Shown here piece after piece: positions 43,698-52,079 of a DNA stretch of 64,000 nucleotides; the first letter of the stretch is position 1; each line of letters starts with the position of its first letter. The stretch spans positions 3,215 through 67,214 of the forward strand of contig JAFGIE010000006.1 in the NCBI GenBank assembly GCA_016929775.1, in the 5' to 3' direction. Origin of the DNA: Anaerolineae bacterium (lineage in GTDB: Bacteria; Chloroflexota; Anaerolineae; JAFGEY01). The notes beneath the pieces were generated by a model. It saw only the letters and a list, made by a program, of their open reading frames with translations, did not search any database and was not told the DNA's origin. The position numbers were made by a program, and so were the translations under genes.

Positions 43698-44560
43698 GCG
43701 CGATGGAAGGGCGCATCCAGGAGGCGGCGCGCCAGTACCTGGCAGACGGCAAGGTGACGTGCGTGATCGGGTACGAGCGAGACGCACGCGGCAAGGTCCG
43801 CCCCGCGTTCATCTATGACGCCGATGATGTGGGGCGACTGGTGTGGGGACCGGACTGCAACCTGAACCTAGTCACCTATGTCCACAACTACAAGCACTCG
43901 CCTGGACGTGGGCAGCCAGTGCCCACGATCGCCGTCGTGGCGCGTCCGTGCGACGCGCGAGCGGTCAACCTGCTGGTCTATGAGCAGCAGATTCAGCGGG
44001 ACAAAGTCAAGGTGATCGGCCTTACGTGCGAGGGCACCGAGATCAACGGGAAGCCGCGTCTGGCGTGCCAGTCGTGCACAGAACGCGTTCCAGTGGTGTA
44101 TGACGTGCTGATCGAGGCCGATCACGAGGTGGCGGGGGCGGAGGCTGCCGAAGCCTATGCGGATATCCGCGAGATGGAGGACTGGGCGCCCGCGGAGCGG
44201 CTAGCCTACTGGGCGCGCGAGTTCGATCGGTGCATTCGCTGCTATGCCTGCCGCCAAGCCTGCCCAGGCTGTTACTGCTTTGAGTGCGTGGCAGAGCAGG
44301 TGGACCCACACTGGACGAGCATCGCGCTCGAGCTGCCCGAGAAACACTTTTTCCACGTGATGCGCGCCTTCCACCTGGCGGGGCGATGTGTCGGCTGTGA
44401 CGCGTGCGAGGCGGTGTGCCCCATGGACATTCCCCTCAGCAAGCTCAATCGCAAGCTCGCCAAGGAGGTGGAGGCGCTGTTTGGCTACCGCCCTGGGGAT
44501 GACCCCGAGTCTGCCCCGCCATTGGCGACGTTCGATCCCAACGAGCGGCTGCGTCTGTGA
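43694..44560 (+). CDS. 4Fe-4S dicluster protein, FlxC-like
   Basis: The 288-residue protein has an N-terminal region with VVARPCDARAVNLL (a motif shared with FrhB/HydB-type proteins) and KVIGLTCEGTE, a CQSCTERV pair, and a C-terminal two-cluster ferredoxin domain: CIRCYACRQACPGCYCFECV and CVGCDACEAVCP. It would relay electrons between the NAD(P)H-oxidising FlxA-like protein and MvhD/HdrA. ATG 43694 overlaps the previous stop. Exact naming as FlxC is by context and domain content. Confidence 0.75.
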   Translation: MSAMEGRIQEAARQYLADGKVTCVIGYERDARGKVRPAFIYDADDVGRLVWGPDCNLNLVTYVHNYKHSPGRGQPVPTIAVVARPCDARAVNLLVYEQQIQRDKVKVIGLTCEGTEINGKPRLACQSCTERVPVVYDVLIEADHEVAGAEAAEAYADIREMEDWAPAERLAYWAREFDRCIRCYACRQACPGCYCFECVAEQVDPHWTSIALELPEKHFFHVMRAFHLAGRCVGCDACEAVCPMDIPLSKLNRKLAKEVEALFGYRPGDDPESAPPLATFDPNERLRL

Positions 44561-44607
44561 CCGTCGCGCGCCTAGACCGGAGCGCAAGTGAGGGAAAGAG
44601 TAGACGA

Positions 44608-45606
44608 ATGAACGTACTGACACAGGCTGAACTCAACGAGTGGTTGGATGCCTTGGCCCAGCAGGTCACACTGGTCGCGCCCGTGGACGTGGAGGGCAAG
44701 CTGCTCTACCGGCAGGTCGAGAGTAGCGCCGGCATCGCGTGGGGATTCGAGCGCACCGACATGTCGCCCAAGACGTGGCTCTTTCCTGCGACGGAGACGA
44801 TCCTGACGGTCGAGCAGGGAGAGGAGACGGCGATCCACGCAGCGCCTCCGCCACCGCCCACGGTGGTGTTTGGGGTGCGTCCCTGCGACGCGCGCGGCGC
44901 GCTCGCCATCGATGCGCTCTTTCTGGACGTCGATCCAGCGGATGGGCAGTACGAGCGGCATCGCGATGCGACGACTCTCGTGGGCCTTGCCTGCCCGCAG
45001 ATGTGGGAGACGTGCTTCTGTACCGTCGTCGGCGGGGCGCCCAACAGCACAGAAGGCCTGGATCTGCTGCTGACCGAGGTGGAAGGCGGGTACGCGGTGC
45101 AGGTCGTGAGCGAGAAGGGCCAGGCGTTGGCACCTGGGATGCCAGGCTCTGAACGAGAGGTGGCCCTGCCGCAGCCGACCCTCAGGGAGGGACTGCCGGT
45201 CCTGCGTCCGAGCGCCGAGTGGAAAGCGCGCTTTGACGATCTGTACTGGGGGCGAGTCGCCGATCGCTGCCTCGGCTGCCGTGTCTGCACCTTTGTCTGC
45301 CCGACCTGCCGCTGCTTTGATGTGCGCGATGAGGTGATCGCACGGGAGCCGGGCAAGCAGGTGTTTGCCCGTCTGCGGGCGTGGGACGCCTGCACGATAT
45401 CGGCGTACCGCCGGATCGCGGGCGGGCACAATCCGCGGCCCACCCAGCACATGCGCCTGCGTAACCGCTTCTACTGCAAGTTCATGTACTATCCGGAGGA
45501 CTTTGGACCGCTGGGCTGCGTGGGATGTGGTCGCTGCATCGACGCGTGCCCAGTGGGGATCGACATCCTGGAAGTGATCGCAGCGGTGGGCGAACCTGTG
45601 GGCTAG
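44608..45606 (+). CDS. 4Fe-4S dicluster protein, FlxB/HydB-like
   Basis: The 332-residue protein resembles the beta subunit of sulfhydrogenases and anaerobic sulfite reductase subunit A. It has GVRPCDARGALAIDALF, an ETCFCTVVGGAP Cys pair, and a C-terminal dicluster domain CLGCRVCTFVCPTCRC and CVGCGRCIDACPVG. It is 47 bases after the FlxC-like gene with a modest AGGGAAAG site before ATG 44608. Together with the FlxA-like gene downstream it should form the NAD(P)H-oxidising arm of an Hdr complex. Confidence 0.8.
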   Translation: MNVLTQAELNEWLDALAQQVTLVAPVDVEGKLLYRQVESSAGIAWGFERTDMSPKTWLFPATETILTVEQGEETAIHAAPPPPPTVVFGVRPCDARGALAIDALFLDVDPADGQYERHRDATTLVGLACPQMWETCFCTVVGGAPNSTEGLDLLLTEVEGGYAVQVVSEKGQALAPGMPGSEREVALPQPTLREGLPVLRPSAEWKARFDDLYWGRVADRCLGCRVCTFVCPTCRCFDVRDEVIAREPGKQVFARLRAWDACTISAYRRIAGGHNPRPTQHMRLRNRFYCKFMYYPEDFGPLGCVGCGRCIDACPVGIDILEVIAAVGEPVG

Positions 45607-45623
45607 CGCGCCGGGGAGGGCGC

Positions 45624-45957
45624 ATGGACCGGTCACATCCTAGCAAGTGGAAGTACACGAGTCCGGACGCACTGGGGCTGCACGTGGTGGTGTCGCCAGA
45701 CAACTCGCCCTGCGTGGTGACCTGGATCCTGGGGCTCAACACTGAAGTACGCGCTGCATCTCTCCTCGCGGATTCCTGGCGCTGTAGAAGCGGTGCATCC
45801 TGTGTCGACCGGGGACTGCGTGATCAGCCCGGAGGGCTACCATCCAACGGTGGGGATGCCGGGGGTGCGTAGCCGCTACTTCTGGGTCATGGTTGCGCAC
45901 AGTCCGTCCAGCCGCCGCTACGATTTGGCAGTGGATGACCCAGACTATGGGAGCTAG
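45624..45957 (+). pseudogene. Broken KduI/IolB-type uronate isomerase remnant
   Basis: Frame one from ATG 45624 gives TSPDALGLHVVVSPDNS and TWILGLN. A shift near 45741 moves to another frame that reads LKYALHLSSRIPGAVEAVHP, then GDCVISPEGYHPTVGMPGV, YFWVMVAHSP and DDPDYGS to TAG 45957. The second part resembles the C-terminus of the KduI/IolB cupins (GD.VI.P.GYHP...Y.N.M), but the joined product is only about 110 residues against about 270, so the gene is both frameshifted and internally or N-terminally deleted. The adjacent SDR gene suits a former kduI-kduD pair. Confidence 0.6.
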
Positions 45958-45962
45958 GCGAG

Positions 45963-46733
45963 ATGGGCGAGTCGGCGTTTGACCTCACGGGTAGGACGGC
46001 GCTCGTCACGGGCGGCAACACGGGCATTGGCCTAGGCATCGCGCTGGGCCTTGCGCGGGCGGGCGCGCGGGTGGCGATCACGGCGCGTAACGAGGCGCGC
46101 AACCGCGACGCCCTGGCACAGCTGTTGGCGCTGAGACAGGGATGCCAGGCTTTCGTGCACGATCTCGACGACAACGACGGGATCCCAGAGCACTATGCGC
46201 TGGTCTCGCGCGAGATGGGCGGGATCGATATCCTGGTGAACAATGCGGGGATGCAATGCCGTGGTCGCGCCGACACGATCGCCCTGGAGGACCTGAATCA
46301 GATCATCCGCGTGAACTTGGTCGCGCCCTATGTGCTTTCGCAGTGCTTTGCGCGCTCACGTATTGCGAACGGGACGCCGGGCAGTATCATCATGATCGCT
46401 TCCCTAATGAGTGAGGCTGCGCGGCCCACGACATCGGCCTATACGGCGACCAAGGGGGGCATCCGACAGCTGGTCCGTGCGCTCGCCGTCGACTGGGCCG
46501 AGTTCGGGATACGCGTAAACGGGATCGGCCCCGGCTACATCCATACTGGGATGACCCAGGTCCTGGTCGACGATCCCGAGTTTGACGCCTGGGTGAAACG
46601 GCGCACGCCGCTCGGGCGGTGGGGAACGCCGGATGACTTTGCGGGAGCCGCCGTCTTTCTTGCGTCAGAGGCATCCCGTTTTGTGACCGGACAGATCCTC
46701 TATGTCGACGGGGGGTGGCTTGCCACGTTCTAG
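45963..46733 (+). CDS. SDR oxidoreductase, KduD/gluconate 5-dehydrogenase-like
   Basis: The 256-residue short-chain dehydrogenase has the NAD(P) motif TGGNTGIGLGIA, NNAGMQ, the catalytic Ser-Tyr-Lys (IMIASLMSE, SAYTATKGG) and GPGYIHTGMT, and ends in VTGQILYVDGGW. It is closest by motif to 2-deoxy-D-gluconate 3-dehydrogenase (KduD) and gluconate 5-dehydrogenase. It starts 5 bases after the broken isomerase. The pair separates the FlxB/C-like genes from the FlxA-like gene, so it looks like an insertion in the electron-transfer operon. Confidence 0.85.
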   Translation: MGESAFDLTGRTALVTGGNTGIGLGIALGLARAGARVAITARNEARNRDALAQLLALRQGCQAFVHDLDDNDGIPEHYALVSREMGGIDILVNNAGMQCRGRADTIALEDLNQIIRVNLVAPYVLSQCFARSRIANGTPGSIIMIASLMSEAARPTTSAYTATKGGIRQLVRALAVDWAEFGIRVNGIGPGYIHTGMTQVLVDDPEFDAWVKRRTPLGRWGTPDDFAGAAVFLASEASRFVTGQILYVDGGWLATF

Positions 46734-46891
46734 GCGAGACGCAGATGCGGGACTGCGCTTGGGATCGGGGCATTCGCGGATTCTGACACGGCACACGGTT
46801 GCCTGCGTACGTTGGCGCAGGACGACCTGTCGCTGCGCAGACAGGGCGTCCTGGCTGCACACAGTCTGACCCACATCAGAGAGGTGAGTAC

Positions 46892-47731
46892 ATGAGTCAT
46901 CACAGCAATCCGATGGAACCCGAACTCGCGACGATCACGGGGATCCGCGATCTGGCAACGGGGATCAAGCTGTTCCAGGTTCGTCTCAACGACCCGCAGG
47001 CTAGTGCGGCGTTTGACTATGCGCCGGGGCAGTTTGCCGAGGTGTCGGCATTTGGCGTGGGAGAGTCGCCCTTTGGGATCACCTCCACCCGTGAGCGGGG
47101 GGAAGAGCTCGAGTTCGCCGTGAACCGCGTCGGCACGGTGACGGACGCCCTCCACCGCATGGACGTGGGCGATACGGTCGGCATACGCGGACCGCTGGGG
47201 AACAGCTTTCCCATGGCGACGTTCAAGCGCAAAGACATCGTGATCCTCGGCGGGGGCATCGGTGGCGCGCCGCTCCGCCCAGTGATCCAGACGATCCTCG
47301 ATCACCGGCAGCAGTATGGCAAGCTGACCATCTTTTGGGCAGCGCGCAGTCCCGATCTGCTTGTCTTCACCGACGAGTACGATGCGTGGCGCGCCCAGAC
47401 GGATGTCGAGCTGCATCTGACCGTGGACAACGCAACGCCGGATTGGCCGCACGCGGAGGGCCTGATCACGACCCTGGTCGAGTCGGTGGGTCCATCCCCA
47501 CACGATGCGGTGAGCATCACCTGTGGGCCCCCGATCATGATCAAGTTCGCCATGCTCACCTTGCAAAAGCTGGGCTTCAAGTCCGAGCAAAACTGGGTAA
47601 CGCTGGAAGCCAAGATGAAGTGCGGGATCGGGAAATGCGGGCGCTGCAACATGGGTGGGGTCTTTGTCTGCACAGATGGGCCCGTGTTCTGCTTCGCAGA
47701 GGTCGAGCAGTTCATGGAGAGCTTTGTGTAG
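46892..47731 (+). CDS. FAD/NAD(P)-binding oxidoreductase, FlxA-like
   Basis: The 279-residue protein has a ferredoxin-reductase fold as in FlxA, PyrK and anaerobic sulfite reductase subunit B: FAD domain FDYAPGQFAEVSAFG and PFGITST, NAD(P) domain VILGGGIGGAPLRPVI and ITCGPPIMIKFAM, and a C-terminal [2Fe-2S] motif KCGIGKCGRCNMGG with a further Cys in VFCF. It oxidises NAD(P)H and hands electrons to the FlxB/C-like proteins. ATG 46892 follows GAGGTGAG; frame upstream to 46799 is open but lacks homology. It is 158 bases after the SDR gene. Confidence 0.88.
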   Translation: MSHHSNPMEPELATITGIRDLATGIKLFQVRLNDPQASAAFDYAPGQFAEVSAFGVGESPFGITSTRERGEELEFAVNRVGTVTDALHRMDVGDTVGIRGPLGNSFPMATFKRKDIVILGGGIGGAPLRPVIQTILDHRQQYGKLTIFWAARSPDLLVFTDEYDAWRAQTDVELHLTVDNATPDWPHAEGLITTLVESVGPSPHDAVSITCGPPIMIKFAMLTLQKLGFKSEQNWVTLEAKMKCGIGKCGRCNMGGVFVCTDGPVFCFAEVEQFMESFV

Positions 47732-47798
47732 GCGCAGCGATCCCGGGTGCGCTGCCTGGCTTGCCGGTCCTGAGCGCGATTAGGGGAGGACGCGCGAA

Positions 47799-47809
47799 TG
47801 TGGTATAAT
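47799..47809 (+). promoter_or_regulatory. Extended -10 promoter of gcvH
   Basis: TGTGGTATAAT has a perfect TATAAT (47804-47809) with an upstream TGG; no good -35 box is seen (TAGGGG at 47781). The same 11-mer occurs upstream of the ABC ATPase gene at 53312. Confidence 0.6.
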
Positions 47810-47874
47810 GGAAGGCGCTGAGAACCAGTGCCAGGGACGGTTGGCGCCAACGAGGTACGCAAGAGGAGGACGAG

Positions 47875-48300
47875 ATGACGACTATCGATCAGTACGAGTT
47901 CCCCGACGAGCTGTACTACGACAACGAGCATGTCTGGGCGCGTGTGGAGGGCGACACGGTCACGATTGGCATGTCGCAGTTTGGGCAGGACTTGGCGGGC
48001 GAGATCGTGTACGTTGAGGTCCCGCGTGTGGGCCGCACCGTGTCCAAGGGCGAAGCGTTCATGTCCATGGAGTCGGGCAAGTGGGTCGGACGGGTCAAGT
48101 CTCCTGTGTCGGGTGAGATCGCCGAAGCCAACGAAGAGATCGAGTGGGAAAGCACCCTGATCAACACAGATCCCTACGGCGAGGGCTGGCTAGCCAAGAT
48201 CGAAGCGGCAGACCTGGGGGACCTGGACGACATGATGAGGGCGGACTCGCCCGCTTTCGCTGCGTTCATTGCCGCGGAGCGGGAGAAATACGGCAAGTAG
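47875..48300 (+). CDS. gcvH: Glycine cleavage H-like lipoyl protein
   Basis: The 141-residue protein is a GcvH-type lipoyl carrier. The N-terminus DELYYDNEHVWARVEGD and the lipoylation site ESGKWVGRVKSPVSGEI with Lys69 match the family, followed by a typical NTDPYGEGWLAKIE segment. No other glycine cleavage gene is nearby. GcvH-like proteins are also found in Wood-Ljungdahl clusters of acetogens and as lipoate-binding partners of Hdr-like complexes, so a role with the upstream Hdr genes is possible. AGAGGAGGA precedes ATG 47875; a strong terminator follows. Confidence 0.92.
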   Translation: MTTIDQYEFPDELYYDNEHVWARVEGDTVTIGMSQFGQDLAGEIVYVEVPRVGRTVSKGEAFMSMESGKWVGRVKSPVSGEIAEANEEIEWESTLINTDPYGEGWLAKIEAADLGDLDDMMRADSPAFAAFIAAEREKYGK

Positions 48301-48323
48301 CGCAACGAGTGCAGAGTCGGACG

Positions 48324-48355
48324 CGCGGCGCAGAGCGAATCTGCGCCGCGTTTTT
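48324..48355 (+). terminator. Intrinsic terminator after gcvH
   Basis: CGCGGCGCAGA (48324-48334), 5-nt loop, TCTGCGCCGCG (48340-48350), then TTTTT. An 11-bp perfect stem. Confidence 0.9.
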
Positions 48356-48537
48356 CGTTTGGCCCCTTCCACTGGCGGCAGTGTGTGGGGGGAAGGGATC
48401 GGGTGACGAGACTGTGTCTGGCGATCCCTTGGCGACCGCTGGACGGCGCCACGTGGTTGGGGGTTGCCTTGGGGTAGAATGAGCGCCGGATCGCAGAGCG
48501 GTACACGCCCGGCGGGCATCGCGAGAGGGAAGCAGAG

Positions 48538-49827
48538 ATGACTGTGACGGCTGTCGTAGGGGCCCAGTGGGGAGACGAAGGCAAGGGACGCACGGTAGAC
48601 TATATGGCACAGCAGGCGGACCTGGTGATCCGGTTCCAGGGGGGCGACAATGCCGGGCACACGGTGGTCAATGCGTACGGCGAGTTCCGGCTGCACTTGG
48701 TGCCCTCGGGTATCTTTAACCCGCGCGCTGTGTGCCTGTTGGGAGCAGGCACGGTCGCGAACCTCGATGTGCTGGCGCAAGAGCTCGCCGAGCTCGAGTC
48801 GAGGGGCGTCAGCACGGATCAGCTGCGGATCGACAAGCGGGCACACTTGGTGCTGCCCTACCATCGTCTGCTCGACGGGGCTGAAGAGTCGGCGCGCACG
48901 GGGGGCTGGGCGGTCGGCACGACCCGGCGCGGGATCGGGCCTGCGTACGCCGACAAGGCAGGACGGCACGGGATCCGGGTGGGCGACCTGCTCGATCCCG
49001 AGCGCCTTGGCGAGCGGCTGGAGACGTTGGTCCCACGCAAGAATCGCGAGTTGGCGTTCTATGGCCTTGCGGAGACAAGCGTCGAGCAAGTGATGGGACT
49101 CTGTCTTCGCTGGCGCGAGCAGCACGCGCAGCGCATCGTCGACGCGGTGCCGATCATCCGAGACGCCGTGCGTAGGTCCAAGAACGTCCTCCTGGAAGGG
49201 CAGCTGGGCGTCATGCGCGACCTCGACTGGGGGATCTATCCCTTCACGACGTCGTCGTCGCCAACAGCGGGCGGGGCGTGCGTAGGCGCCGGGATCCCGC
49301 CCAGCGCGATCGACGAGGTGTTGGGCGTGGTCAAGGCGTTCTCTACCTCGGTCGGCGGAGGCCCGTTTCCGACCGAGCTGCACGGCGCAGCGGGCGAGCT
49401 GCTGCGCAGGGGAGGGCCTGTGGTCGGGCACGAGTTCGGCGCGACGACCGGTCGACCGCGTCGCTGCGGGTGGTTCGACGGGGTCGCAGTCGGCTATGCC
49501 AGCTGGCTCAACGGCTTCACTGGCATCTCAGTCACCAAGCTGGACGTGCTGGATCCCTTTGAGGCGCTGCAGGTCTGCGTGGGCTACCGGGTCGACGACG
49601 AGGTGATCGACTATGTCCCCGACACGGCGACGCAGGAACGCGTCGTCCCCGTCTACGAGACGTGGCCCGGATGGATGGCTGATACCTCGGGGTGCCGCCG
49701 GTGGGATGATCTCCCCGGGAACGCGCGGGCCTACCTGCGGCGGATCGAGTCGCTGGCAGGGGCGCCGATCCGGTTCATCTCGGTCGGCCCGCAAAGAGAC
49801 CAGATGATCGCGATGGAGTGCTCTTGA
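48538..49827 (+). CDS. purA: Adenylosuccinate synthetase
   Basis: PurA (429 residues) makes adenylosuccinate from IMP, Asp and GTP. Signatures: [15 protein letters not shown] (GTP loop), [46 protein letters not shown] (as [16 protein letters not shown]), [18 protein letters not shown]. Length and motifs are standard. ATG 48538 lies in GAAGCAGAG ATG context. It begins a purine block with a GNAT and purB on the same strand. A weak -10 (TAGAAT, 48475-48480) lies upstream. Confidence 0.97.
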   Translation: MTVTAVVGAQWGDEGKGRTVDYMAQQADLVIRFQGGDNAGHTVVNAYGEFRLHLVPSGIFNPRAVCLLGAGTVANLDVLAQELAELESRGVSTDQLRIDKRAHLVLPYHRLLDGAEESARTGGWAVGTTRRGIGPAYADKAGRHGIRVGDLLDPERLGERLETLVPRKNRELAFYGLAETSVEQVMGLCLRWREQHAQRIVDAVPIIRDAVRRSKNVLLEGQLGVMRDLDWGIYPFTTSSSPTAGGACVGAGIPPSAIDEVLGVVKAFSTSVGGGPFPTELHGAAGELLRRGGPVVGHEFGATTGRPRRCGWFDGVAVGYASWLNGFTGISVTKLDVLDPFEALQVCVGYRVDDEVIDYVPDTATQERVVPVYETWPGWMADTSGCRRWDDLPGNARAYLRRIESLAGAPIRFISVGPQRDQMIAMECS

Positions 49828-50588
49828 GAGGCCTGCCCTTTTCCGATCCGGAGGTGCGGCGTCAGGCGCACGACATCCTGGCGCAGGTCAACGGCGATCC
49901 TGACTTCCTGACGCTGACCGCCGACCTGTCGACGCTGGCAGAGCGCTGTCGGTTCGCGACAGGCGACCGCGGGGCGCTGGCGGCGCGGTACATGGACCTG
50001 CCCTTCGCGGCGGTGTCGTTCCACGGGGAAGGGCTTGCGCTGCGTCGTGCGCTCTCCGACCTGCTGGACGCGGGGGAACCGTGCTACACGCTGGTCGCCG
50101 CCGAACAGCGGGCGCAGCTATCTGCGGTGGCGGCAGTGCTCGAGGTCGTGCCCGAGTGGCAGATGGTGCACCAGGGTGACCCGTTGGACCTCGATCCAGG
50201 AGACGCCCTGTCCCTGAGTGTCGCGGATCTGCCCGCGATGCGAGCGCTGGCTGTTCGCGGCGAGATGCATGCTTTTAAGGAGCGTGCCCTGGAAAGTGGG
50301 CCGTACTTTGGCGTGTGGCGCGATGGCAGCCTGGTCTCGATGGCGGGGACGCGACTCCAGGTCGCCGGGATCGCCGAGATCGGCAACGTGGTGACGGATC
50401 CGGCGTATCGCCGCCGAGGTCTTGCCCAGATGGCGCTGGCGGCGACCACGCTGGCGCTGTACGAGCGAGCGTCCACGGTGCTGCTGCACGTGGTCGAGAC
50501 GAACCAGCCCGCGCTGGCGCTCTATGCTGCGCTCGCTTTCGAGCCGAGGCGGATGATGTACCTGGTGTGCTTTGCGCTGCGGGCGTAG
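49818..50588 (+). CDS. GNAT family acetyltransferase
   Basis: The 256-residue protein has an N-terminal domain of about 120 residues without clear similarity and a C-terminal GNAT domain: [20 protein letters not shown] (acetyl-CoA loop RRRGLA) and [20 protein letters not shown]. It overlaps the end of purA by about 10 bases (GTG 49818; TTG 49824 is an alternative) and precedes purB by 34 bases, so the three genes are co-transcribed. The acceptor is unknown. Confidence 0.82.
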   Translation: MLLRGLPFSDPEVRRQAHDILAQVNGDPDFLTLTADLSTLAERCRFATGDRGALAARYMDLPFAAVSFHGEGLALRRALSDLLDAGEPCYTLVAAEQRAQLSAVAAVLEVVPEWQMVHQGDPLDLDPGDALSLSVADLPAMRALAVRGEMHAFKERALESGPYFGVWRDGSLVSMAGTRLQVAGIAEIGNVVTDPAYRRRGLAQMALAATTLALYERASTVLLHVVETNQPALALYAALAFEPRRMMYLVCFALRA

Positions 50589-50622
50589 CGCGGGCAGGGC
50601 GCGTGCCCAGTAGGGAGGGATC

Positions 50623-52041
50623 ATGGCGGAAGCTGCGTTCACGTACGATAGCTACTTGTCGCCTTTCACGTGGCGCTATGGAAGCGACGCGATGCGCCGC
50701 ATCTGGTCACAGGCGAGCAAGCGGCGCCTGTGGCGGCGGGTGTGGGTGGCACTCGCCAAGGCGCAGCAGGAGGCGGGCTTGGTCACGTCGGCGCAGGTCG
50801 CCGACCTAGAAGCCCACCAGGACGACGTGGACATCCCGCGCGCGCTGGCGTTGGAAGCCGAGCTGCATCACGACCTGATGGCTGAGGTGCGCGCCTTTGC
50901 CGAGCAGTGCCCGGAAGGTGGGGGGATCATCCATCTAGGTGCAACGAGCATGGACGTAGAAGACAACGCGGACGTCCTGCGCATGGGGGCAGCCCTCGAC
51001 CTGATCCTGGTGGGGCTGCGCGAACTGCTGGCGGTACTGGCGGAGCAGGTGGAAGCCAACGCCGACCTGCCATGCATGGCCTTCACGCACATCCAACCGG
51101 CAGAGCCGACGACGCTGGGATACCGGTTAGCACAGTACGGGCAGGATCTGCTGATCGACCACGCCGAGATCAGCCGGGTGCGGCGGGAGCTGCGCGGCAA
51201 GGGGATCAAGGGCGCGGTGGGGACGAGCGCCTCGTATGGTGAGTTGCTTGCCGGGAGTGGGGTCTCTGCGGCGCAGCTTGAGGAGCGCGTGATGTCGAGC
51301 TTGGGCTTGGCGCCCTTTGACGTCGCCACGCAGACCTATCCGCGCAAGCAGGATTGGTTGGTGCTGAATGCCCTGGCGGGGCTGGCGGGCACGCTCTACA
51401 AGCTGGCGTTCGATCTACGCCTCTTGCAGGCGCCGCCCTTTGGCGAGTGGGGGGAGCCGTTTGGGCGCAGGCAGGTGGGCTCGTCTGCCATGCCCTTCAA
51501 GCGGAACCCGATCACGGCGGAAAAGATCGACTCGTTGGCGCGCTATGTGGCTGCGCTACCTAGGGTGGCATGGGACAACGCCGCACACTCACTGCTCGAG
51601 CGCACGCTGGACGATTCGGCGAACCGGCGCGAGGTGCTCCCTTCTGCCTTTCTCGCCGTGGACGAGATCCTGCAGGCGACGAGACGCGTGGTGGGGGGCA
51701 TGCGGATCGTGTCCTCCGCCGTGGCGCGCAACCTGGACGTGTACGGCATCTTTGCGGCGACCGAGCGCGTGCTGATGGCGCTGGGACGCGCCGGAGCGGA
51801 CCGGCAAGAGATGCACGAGGTCATCCGCGAGCACTCGCTTGCTGCGTGGGAGGTGCTGCAGTCCGGAGAGCGAAACGGCAACCCCCTGGCGGAGCGCCTG
51901 AGCCAGGATCCGCGCGTGACCGCCTATCTCAGCACAGGAGAGGTGTGCGCACTGCTCGACGCAAGCGCCTACGTGGGGGATGCGCCGGTGCGCGCACGAC
52001 GGATGGCGGACCGGCTGCGTGCCGCTGCGCACGAGGTGTAA
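50623..52041 (+). CDS. purB: Adenylosuccinate lyase
   Basis: PurB (472 residues) splits adenylosuccinate to AMP and fumarate and also acts on SAICAR. Motifs of the fumarase/aspartase superfamily: IIHLGATSMDVEDNAD, AFTHIQPAEPTTLGYR and the signature GSSAMPFKRNPITAEKID. The length is normal. AGGGAGGGATC precedes ATG 50623. It ends 38 bases before the convergent selenoprotein gene. Confidence 0.96.
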   Translation: MAEAAFTYDSYLSPFTWRYGSDAMRRIWSQASKRRLWRRVWVALAKAQQEAGLVTSAQVADLEAHQDDVDIPRALALEAELHHDLMAEVRAFAEQCPEGGGIIHLGATSMDVEDNADVLRMGAALDLILVGLRELLAVLAEQVEANADLPCMAFTHIQPAEPTTLGYRLAQYGQDLLIDHAEISRVRRELRGKGIKGAVGTSASYGELLAGSGVSAAQLEERVMSSLGLAPFDVATQTYPRKQDWLVLNALAGLAGTLYKLAFDLRLLQAPPFGEWGEPFGRRQVGSSAMPFKRNPITAEKIDSLARYVAALPRVAWDNAAHSLLERTLDDSANRREVLPSAFLAVDEILQATRRVVGGMRIVSSAVARNLDVYGIFAATERVLMALGRAGADRQEMHEVIREHSLAAWEVLQSGERNGNPLAERLSQDPRVTAYLSTGEVCALLDASAYVGDAPVRARRMADRLRAAAHEV

Positions 52042-52079
52042 CCGCCAGGTACGAGAGCGCAGAGTGGCGGCGGGAAGCG

